Of a DNA stretch of 10,143 bases, positions 1 to 5,034 are shown in pieces (position 1 is the stretch's first letter; every line of letters begins with the position of its first letter). Source of the DNA: Anaerolineae bacterium (GTDB lineage: Bacteria; Chloroflexota; Anaerolineae; B4-G1; SLSP01); assembly GCA_016934645.1 (NCBI GenBank), contig JAFGSL010000292.1, positions 1 to 10,143 on the forward strand, read 5' to 3'. The position numbers and the translations under genes are program-made. The notes below the pieces were generated by a model, which worked only from the letters and a program-made list of their open reading frames with translations, made no database searches and was not told the DNA's origin.

Positions 1-1
1 C

Positions 2-430
2 GCCGATGACTACATCACCAAGCCCTTTTCCCCGCGCGAACTGGTGGCCCGGGTTCGCGTCTTGCTGCGCCGGGTCCACGGCGACGTCGTCGACGCCAAT
101 ACCATCCGGGTGGGCGAATTGGAGATCGACGTGCAAGGGCATCAGGTCACCCGCGGCGGAAAGCCCATCTCCCTCACGCGCACCGAATTCAACTTGCTCC
201 TGGTCTTCGCTAGCCACCTAGGCCAGGTGTTCTCCCGCGAGTTGCTCCTTGAACGCCTGTACGATGTCCACTACAGCGGTTACGACCGGAGCATTGATGC
301 GCACGTGAAAAACCTTCGGCGGAAGTTGGAACCTGATCCCGCAAACCCCATCTACCTGATTACCGTCTACGGAGTGGGGTATAGATTCGTCACCGCCCGG
401 GAATTGGGCGAAAGTGAACCAACGGCGTGA
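2..430 (+). CDS. OmpR/PhoB-family response regulator, 5' end missing
   Basis: The frame is open from base 2, so the start lies outside the window; 142 codons remain. The fragment begins with the last strand of a receiver domain: the ADDYITKPF motif contains the conserved switch lysine (fragment residue 7), followed by the usual ELVARVRVLLRR helix. The phospho-acceptor aspartate is off the window. A short linker leads to a complete winged-helix DNA-binding domain (about residues 30-137), with the LTRTEFNLL segment, the recognition helix around SIDAHVKNLRRKL, and the wing ending in GVGYRFV. This is the PhoB/OmpR class of sigma70-contacting activators or repressors. The TGA stop overlaps the GTG start of the histidine kinase, which makes the kinase its almost certain partner. 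The target genes are unknown; the membrane protein gene two positions downstream is the obvious candidate for control. Confidence 0.95.
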   Translation, partial: ADDYITKPFSPRELVARVRVLLRRVHGDVVDANTIRVGELEIDVQGHQVTRGGKPISLTRTEFNLLLVFASHLGQVFSRELLLERLYDVHYSGYDRSIDAHVKNLRRKLEPDPANPIYLITVYGVGYRFVTARELGESEPTA

Positions 431-1695
431 AGTATAGAAAACGATTTTTACAAGAGATCACACCGGATGTAGTGTACGACAGGCACACGCGGCGCGGTCC
501 TGCATCGCGATGGCGTGCTTGGAGGATGGAACAACGCCCTCCACTACCAACATTCTGTCAATGGCGACACCCCTCACGAAGGATGCCACCCTTTGCGCGC
601 ACCAGACACACACACCGTCCAGGGGGCATTTTCGCGCTATTGTTGGTCGCCTTTGGTGCTTTCATCGTGCTCGTCGTGGGCGCATTGACGCTGTTGGTGA
701 ATCTGGTGCAACTGGCGCTGGGCGCCAGCCAATCCCTCAACAAACCTTACTTTCTCATCGGGATCGGGCTCCTGCTGCTGTTGAGCTTCGCGGCAGCAGC
801 GACCCTTATAGGACGCCGGAATTTCAAAACGATTGCCTCGCCACTGGCCGAGTTGCTGTCGGCGGCGGAATCGGTCAAGGACGGCGATCTGAGTGTACGC
901 GTGTCAGAGACCAACAGCCGGCACTTCAGTGGTGTTGTCAATACCTTCAATGAGATGGTAGCTTCCCTGGAACGGGCCGATCAGCAGCGCCGCAACTTCA
1001 CCGCGGACGTGGCTCATGAGTTGCGAACCCCCTTGCAGATTATCCAGGGGAACCTGGAAGGCGTGTTGGATGGCGTCTACGAGCCCACCACCGCGCACAT
1101 CGAAGCGACGCTGGAGGCCACGCACCAGCTTGCACGCCTCGTCGAGGACCTGCGTACCCTTTCGCTGGCGGAATCCGGGCAATTGACGCTCGAACTCGAG
1201 CCTGTGGATGTGGCGGAACTGCTCCTGGACACGCAAACCGACTTCAGCGGCCTGGCCGAATCGGCCGGCGTCACGCTGCACGTCGCGGCGCCCGACGAAC
1301 CGCTCATCGTCCACGGTGACCCTGGCCGACTGGACCAGGTGCTGGCCAATCTGGTGGTCAACGCAGTGCGCCACACCCCACGCGAGGGCATCATCACACT
1401 CGAGGCTGCTTCGGTTCCAGATGGTGTCGAAATCCACATCTGCGATACGGGCGAGGGCATTGCCCCAGAAGACCTCCCGTTTATCTTCGACCGTTTCTGG
1501 CGCGGCGACCGCGCTCGCGGCCACCAGGAAGGCGCAGGCAGTGGCCTTGGGTTAGCCATCACGCGCCAGCTCGTGCGGCTTCACGGCGGCACCATTGACG
1601 TCACCAGCACTCCCGACGCCGGAACAACCTTCACGATCCACCTGCCTGAGATGCCGGCAGCGAATCCGGGGAGACAATTCCACAATGAAGCATAA
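427..1695 (+). CDS. Membrane sensor histidine kinase (BaeS-like)
   Basis: This 422-residue kinase should autophosphorylate and pass phosphate to the response regulator upstream. Two membrane segments (about residues 68-97 and 108-128) are joined by a loop of only about 10 residues, so it has almost no extracytoplasmic sensor domain and may sense the membrane or a partner protein. A HAMP linker follows (about 129-181). The HisKA motif VAHELRTP carries the phospho-accepting His197. The ATP-binding domain shows the N box (LANLVVNAVRH, Asn312), G1 box DTGEG (340-344), F box (FDRFWRG) and G2 box GSGLGL (371-376), so it looks catalytically intact. The chosen GTG start overlaps the regulator stop (GTGA), a typical coupled arrangement, but it lacks a good ribosome site and gives an odd Arg/His-rich 65-residue leader. 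In-frame ATGs at 526 (directly after GGAGG) and 583 are alternatives. It overlaps the next gene by 11 bases. Confidence 0.93.
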   Translation: MKYRKRFLQEITPDVVYDRHTRRGPASRWRAWRMEQRPPLPTFCQWRHPSRRMPPFARTRHTHRPGGIFALLLVAFGAFIVLVVGALTLLVNLVQLALGASQSLNKPYFLIGIGLLLLLSFAAAATLIGRRNFKTIASPLAELLSAAESVKDGDLSVRVSETNSRHFSGVVNTFNEMVASLERADQQRRNFTADVAHELRTPLQIIQGNLEGVLDGVYEPTTAHIEATLEATHQLARLVEDLRTLSLAESGQLTLELEPVDVAELLLDTQTDFSGLAESAGVTLHVAAPDEPLIVHGDPGRLDQVLANLVVNAVRHTPREGIITLEAASVPDGVEIHICDTGEGIAPEDLPFIFDRFWRGDRARGHQEGAGSGLGLAITRQLVRLHGGTIDVTSTPDAGTTFTIHLPEMPAANPGRQFHNEA

Positions 1696-2086
1696 GGTTT
1701 TGTGGCTACGGGTCACGTTCTGGTGGGGCATCATCGCGGATGTATTTGAAGCTATCCGTATGACATTCCCCCGGTTGTTCCTGGCGACCACCGGTAGCAC
1801 ACTGACACCCAGCGCGGGATTCCGGTTCGGTCTGCTTTACGGGGCGCCGGTTATGCTGGGCTGGACACTTCTGCTTCTCTGGGCTGACCGGAAACCCTTG
1901 GAGCGCAAAGGAATTTTATTATGCTTGATCCCCGTAGTTGTCGCCTACATCATTGTGGGCGTTGTTGGCATTAGCATCGGCGCTGTGCCACTTGCGATTA
2001 CGATACCGACCTCTATATTGCAAGTGGCATTGATCGCTTTGTGCCTGTTCAGCTATCTTGGGGCGCGAACTACAGAACAGAACTGA
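1685..2086 (+). CDS. Small four-helix integral membrane protein, function unknown
   Basis: The 133-residue product begins MKHKVLWLRV and is strongly hydrophobic, with four likely membrane segments at about residues 5-25, 49-66, 76-98 and 102-125. A charged loop, WADRKPLERKG (66-76), sits between helices 2 and 3 and is probably cytoplasmic by the positive-inside rule. I chose the ATG at 1685 because a GGGGAGA ribosome site lies about 10 bases upstream. The longer reading back to 1595 would only add non-hydrophobic residues in a shadow of the kinase gene. The start overlaps the kinase stop by 11 bases, so the gene is translationally coupled to the two-component system. I do not recognise a named family. 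By position it may be an output of the kinase/regulator pair or an accessory sensor for a kinase with almost no external domain. Both are inference. Confidence 0.85.
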   Translation: MKHKVLWLRVTFWWGIIADVFEAIRMTFPRLFLATTGSTLTPSAGFRFGLLYGAPVMLGWTLLLLWADRKPLERKGILLCLIPVVVAYIIVGVVGISIGAVPLAITIPTSILQVALIALCLFSYLGARTTEQN

Positions 2087-2098
2087 CCATCACGTCCT

Positions 2099-2149
2099 GG
2101 ACTAGGCTTTTAAGAAGTTTGTCGTTACACAATCTAAAGCATCTAGTCC
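2099..2149 (+). repeat. Inverted repeat / stem-loop in the 3' region of the two-component operon
   Basis: GGACTAG (2099-2105) pairs with CTAGTCC (2143-2149). The stem can continue as GCTTT with AAAGC across a two-base bulge, leaving a loop of about 25 bases. It begins 12 bases after the membrane protein stop and precedes the compact terminator hairpin. It may stabilise the 3' end of the mRNA; there is no T-run after it, so it is not a terminator by itself. Confidence 0.5.
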
Positions 2150-2160
2150 CCAATTTCCAA

Positions 2161-2188
2161 GCCCACCGCAGTGCTGCGGTGGGCTTTC
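2161..2188 (+). terminator. Rho-independent terminator hairpin between convergent genes
   Basis: GCCCACCGCA (2161-2170) and TGCGGTGGGC (2175-2184) form a perfect 10-bp stem with a four-base GTGC loop, followed by TTTC. It lies 75 bases after the last gene of the plus-strand operon and 54 bases beyond the stop of the minus-strand methyltransferase, so it could serve both. The T-run is short on the plus strand and weaker on the other (TTGGAAATT), so its efficiency is uncertain. Confidence 0.75.
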
Positions 2189-2238
2189 AGCGTCAACTAT
2201 TGTATCTCTCCGGCGTTGGCTAGTGGTGGCTCGCAACC

Positions 2239-3012
2239 TCACTTTGTCCCGTAGATGATACTGATGTTACCAAGCATGAACGGCAATTTCAGCGCAGAGG
2301 GGATAAAGTCGCAGGTACTGGTGTCCAAGAAGGTGACCTCGGCGATTCCCCAACCCTTGATCGTCTCCAGCAGGTCGTCCAACTCGCCGTACATTGCCTC
2401 AACCGTAAAGTAGTCGTGAAAGACAAAGCGACCGCCTTTACTGACCACCCGCAGGGCCTCTCGAACGAGCACGCGCTTATCCCGCGCGCTACTGACAGAG
2501 TCGTTCACATCATGAAACACAAAGTTGCTGAGCGCCGCATCAAAGGTCCCATTCTCAAAGGGTAGGTCAGAGGCGCTGGCCTTTTGAAAGTCCGTCCGCT
2601 CGGCGACGCCTGCGGCCTCCGCGTTGCGCTCGCAAACCGCCTTTGAATAGTCCCACGCCTTACCCCAGGTGTCGATACCAGTCACGTGCCCATCGGGATA
2701 GCGCTGAGCCAGGGCGACGGTCAGCGGGCCGTTGCCGCACCCGATGTCGAGCGCCTGACCTTTGCCGTCCCAATCGAGACGATCCAGCACCACCTCCCAG
2801 AGCTTGGCCTGGATATTCCCGCCACGTGGAGAGAAGGCGCGACGGGCATACACAAAGTAAACGCCGACCAAGAGGCACAGTGCCGCCAGGATGGCGAATC
2901 CCGGCCAGATGAGCGTCAATCCCAGAAAGAATATCCCCATCAGAAGCGGAACGACGATGAATTTAGTGGATACCCAGTTGTTATAGGCTGTGTTTGTGAA
3001 TTCTTTAGACAT
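2239..3012 (-). CDS. Membrane-anchored class I SAM-dependent methyltransferase
   Basis: The 257-residue protein joins two N-terminal membrane segments (about residues 17-37 and 39-56) to a cytoplasmic Rossmann-fold methyltransferase of the UbiE/Methyltransf_11 type. Motif I for S-adenosylmethionine is ALDIGCGNGPL (87-97). The acidic ribose-binding residue is in VTGIDTW (110-116). Motif post-II/III appears as SDLPFENGTFDAALSNFVFHD, and KGGRFVFHDYF is the motif following the central sheet. The ATG at 3012 has a strong ribosome site (GGGAGGA, complement of 3016-3022) a few bases upstream. It is the last gene of a four-gene operon, 16 bases after the neighbouring methyltransferase. The hairpin N-terminus puts the active site at the inner membrane face, which suggests a lipid-like, quinone or membrane-delivered substrate, but the substrate itself is unknown. 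Lipid or menaquinone methylation is possible, not shown. Confidence 0.9.
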   Translation of the reverse strand: MSKEFTNTAYNNWVSTKFIVVPLLMGIFFLGLTLIWPGFAILAALCLLVGVYFVYARRAFSPRGGNIQAKLWEVVLDRLDWDGKGQALDIGCGNGPLTVALAQRYPDGHVTGIDTWGKAWDYSKAVCERNAEAAGVAERTDFQKASASDLPFENGTFDAALSNFVFHDVNDSVSSARDKRVLVREALRVVSKGGRFVFHDYFTVEAMYGELDDLLETIKGWGIAEVTFLDTSTCDFIPSALKLPFMLGNISIIYGTK

Positions 3013-3028
3013 ATATCCTCCCTCAAGT

Positions 3029-3913
3029 TTAGATTCCCGCGATCACGATGCAGTGGGTCTCGTTGATGCGTCCGAATTTCGTCCCATCTTCAGCCGTGAG
3101 ATAAGCAGCTTCCAGATCGGACGGCATGTAGTGCAAGAGCAGCCTGAATCCACGCTCGGCGAGAAGCTCCTCGATGGCACCATCCTCGATGCCAAAGATC
3201 CATCCCTCTTCCGCGCGGGCAACGGTGCCACGGATCGCTTGTTCGCCGTAAAGCGAGTTCTCGTATCGGAGCACCGAGGCGCGGACATAGTCAAAGACGA
3301 CGATGCTCCCCTCGGCTGCGCTGCTGCGAATGAAGGCCAGCGTGCCGTCCACGGCATCGGGTTCCAGGTACATCGTCACTCCCTCCCACAGGAAGAGCGT
3401 CGGTTGCCCGTCTCGGTATCCTGCCTGCGCCAGCACAGCGGCGAGGCGCTGCTTGTTGAAATCGATGGGCGCGAAGACGAGTTCCGCAGGCGGTGCGATC
3501 TTTTTACGCTCAAGTACCTCGCGCTTGTAACGCTGCGTGGCGTGGATGTCCAGATCGAATACCGTCGTGCCCCGGTTTTTTTCTTGAAAGCGGAATGCCC
3601 GCGTGTCCATGCCGGCGCCGAGCAGCACGATCTGAGAGAAGCCGCGCTCCAGCGCGTCCACAAAGGCTTGGTCAAACACCCTGGTCCTCGCCGTAACGTA
3701 TTCATATATGCCGGATGGAAACAGCTTGCGCATGCACAGTTTTCTCAGGAAGGGGACGTTGAGCAGGATATTGGGGATGGGAGGCATAAAGATCTCGGCC
3801 AGATAGTCAGGCCCACGGAAGCGCTGGTCCTGCTCCCTAGTGGCACACGCCCGCGAAAAACAGGTGTAGCCGGCCGTACTCGATCCCTCGCTTTCAATCT
3901 TGCGTTCTGTCAT
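3029..3913 (-). CDS. LCM/PPM-family SAM-dependent methyltransferase (COG3315 type)
   Basis: The 294-residue protein has the hallmarks of the leucine carboxyl methyltransferase family (LCM, PF04072), whose bacterial members methylate carboxyl or hydroxyl groups of small molecules, often in secondary metabolism. The SAM-binding motif is LLGAGMDTRAFRF (97-109). FDLDIH (119-124) supplies the acidic ribose contact, and LWEGVTMYL (175-183) is the family's characteristic motif after the central strand. Length is normal for the family. A GGAG ribosome site precedes the ATG by 8 bases and overlaps the end of the upstream gene; the intergenic gap is 3 bases, so the two are probably translationally coupled. 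There is no signal peptide, so it should be cytoplasmic. Its pairing with a second, membrane-bound methyltransferase and an exported hydrolase-like protein hints at a modification pathway. The substrate cannot be read from the sequence. Confidence 0.92.
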   Translation of the reverse strand: MTERKIESEGSSTAGYTCFSRACATREQDQRFRGPDYLAEIFMPPIPNILLNVPFLRKLCMRKLFPSGIYEYVTARTRVFDQAFVDALERGFSQIVLLGAGMDTRAFRFQEKNRGTTVFDLDIHATQRYKREVLERKKIAPPAELVFAPIDFNKQRLAAVLAQAGYRDGQPTLFLWEGVTMYLEPDAVDGTLAFIRSSAAEGSIVVFDYVRASVLRYENSLYGEQAIRGTVARAEEGWIFGIEDGAIEELLAERGFRLLLHYMPSDLEAAYLTAEDGTKFGRINETHCIVIAGI

Positions 3914-3916
3914 ACC

Positions 3917-4690
3917 CTAAACTCCTTCATCGATGAATTTGGGTGGCCACCCATCTCTCAAGGGGTAGACGAACGTCTCTTGCCCCTGTTTGTACCGGAA
4001 GTCGCACACCTCGGCCCCTTCGGCGATTGTCTTGTAGCGCACCAGCCCTCTGCCGAAAGCCCGGCCCACGACATAGTCGCTGAGGCACATGTACGGTGCC
4101 AACTCGCCCGCACCTTGGCTGTGATAGAACTTGCAGATGCCGCATTCGGTAATGCTCAGCCCATAGTCGAACGTCTCACCGTCGCCCTCGACGAAGGTAC
4201 ACACCCAATCGCCTGGATAGCGCCGCTGTTGTGATTCCACGGCCGCTGTCCGCAGGCGCTCGACGTATCCCTCGCCGTATTTGAGGCCGCCCACCAAACG
4301 CAGCATCCACACCGGATAATCAGCCATCGTCTCGTAGGTCTCGTAGATGATGCGTCCGGCCTGCTCGACGGTCTGTCCCAGGGACTTGAGCACCTGGTAC
4401 ACGGCCAGGTAGTAAACGCCGTAGGTCAGCCATTCGGTAAATATGTTGTCCTCACCGCCGATGTATGGCGCTTCCAGAGTCAGTGTTTCGTACTCTCGCT
4501 GGATATCTTGGACAAGTGTTTTAGCCCGGCTTTGTCCAAAGCGTGCGCTGAGCACCTTTTCTGTGCTGGCGTGGAAATCCGCAAGCGGGTCGGGATCTCT
4601 GAGCAGCGCATACCCTACGCCTCCGCCAACGACGGCTGTTCCAGCGGCCATAGCGGATAGTTTGAGAAAATTCCTTCGACTGATTTTCAT
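3917..4690 (-). CDS. Tat-exported protein resembling L-2-amino-thiazoline-4-carboxylate hydrolase
   Basis: The N-terminus MKISRRNFLKLSAMAAG is a textbook twin-arginine signal (SRRNFLK at 4-10) followed by a hydrophobic, glycine-rich stretch (11-30) with no clear AxA cleavage site, so it may stay as a membrane anchor. The mature part is helical in its first half. The second half has a cysteine-rich core: C164, the CGIC pair C183/C186, C202 in YMCLSDYVVGR and C229 in EVCDFRYKQG. That C-terminal pattern is how I recall the ATC hydrolase family (PF14196), whose founder opens a thiazoline ring on a route to L-cysteine; this is a memory-based match, not a search. Export by Tat is odd for such an enzyme and implies folding, perhaps with metal, in the cytoplasm. 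The ATG at 4690 follows AAGGGGAG at good spacing. The gene follows the small protein gene by 14 bases and precedes the methyltransferase by 3. Confidence 0.82.
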   Translation of the reverse strand: MKISRRNFLKLSAMAAGTAVVGGGVGYALLRDPDPLADFHASTEKVLSARFGQSRAKTLVQDIQREYETLTLEAPYIGGEDNIFTEWLTYGVYYLAVYQVLKSLGQTVEQAGRIIYETYETMADYPVWMLRLVGGLKYGEGYVERLRTAAVESQQRRYPGDWVCTFVEGDGETFDYGLSITECGICKFYHSQGAGELAPYMCLSDYVVGRAFGRGLVRYKTIAEGAEVCDFRYKQGQETFVYPLRDGWPPKFIDEGV

Positions 4691-4704
4691 TTTTACGACT
4701 CCCC

Positions 4705-4908
4705 TTACCCCCTTCGGTTGACGGCGACCAGCGTTAGCCCCAGGTCACGGACCTGGGCCAAGACACCATGCAGCGCGGCCTGATCCAGCAGGCCACAGAG
4801 GACGGTTTCACCGCTCGCATCCTGGCGGACGGTCAGCCCTTCGAACCAGTCCGACCAATCGACTGCCAGATGTCCCTCGACTCGGATCTCATAGTGCTGT
4901 TGTTGCAT
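4705..4908 (-). CDS. Small conserved protein, paralogue of the one at 9792-10001
   Basis: This 67-residue protein begins MQQQHYEIRVEGHL and contains WSDWFEGLTV, SGETVL and DQAALHGVL, ending in LTLVAVNRRG. It looks like one compact alpha/beta domain without signal peptide or membrane segment. I chose the ATG at 4908 because it has AGAGG about five bases upstream and begins where the similarity to the second copy begins. A longer GTG-started reading to 4989 would run through the promoter candidate. Roughly 23 of about 61 aligned positions are identical to the 9792-10001 product, with one single-residue gap. I recall short proteins of this type beside regulators in Chloroflexota and cyanobacteria, but know no function. 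As first gene of the operon and neighbour of the LuxR gene, it might be a regulatory or effector-binding partner; this is inference. Confidence 0.82.
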   Translation of the reverse strand: MQQQHYEIRVEGHLAVDWSDWFEGLTVRQDASGETVLCGLLDQAALHGVLAQVRDLGLTLVAVNRRG

Positions 4909-4957
4909 CTTGGCCTCTTCCTCGATGAGCGTGCAGGATCTCGCCTCTTTCAACGTC

Positions 4958-4986
4958 AGTATAGCTGATAGGGACAGGATTGTCGC
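4958..4986 (-). promoter_or_regulatory. Sigma70-like promoter candidate for the four-gene operon
   Basis: Reading the minus strand, GCGACA (complement of 4981-4986; 4 of 6 matches to TTGACA) is followed after 17 bases by TATACT (complement of 4958-4963; 5 of 6). Transcription would start near 4951, giving a leader of about 43 bases before the small protein ATG. The site lies in the 126-base gap after the LuxR gene, so the operon can be transcribed independently of that gene. Confidence 0.5.
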
Positions 4987-5034
4987 CACACAAAAGGGCC
5001 AATTTTGCGATAAGGGGGAAATGACTCAAAAGTG

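Noticed and set aside
904..1524. A 206-codon minus-strand frame inside the histidine kinase gene.
   Set aside because: It is wholly antisense to the HAMP, HisKA and ATP-binding motifs of an intact kinase.
2990..4234. A 414-codon open frame on the plus strand opposite the methyltransferase and hydrolase-like genes.
   Set aside because: It is antisense to two genes with clear family motifs and good ribosome sites, lacks any motif of its own, and spans their boundary. It is open only because of codon bias on the other strand.
4909..4989. Longer 94-residue version of the small protein starting at GTG 4989.
   Set aside because: The extra codons cover the -10 and -35 candidates, and similarity to the second copy begins only near the ATG at 4908, which has its own ribosome site.
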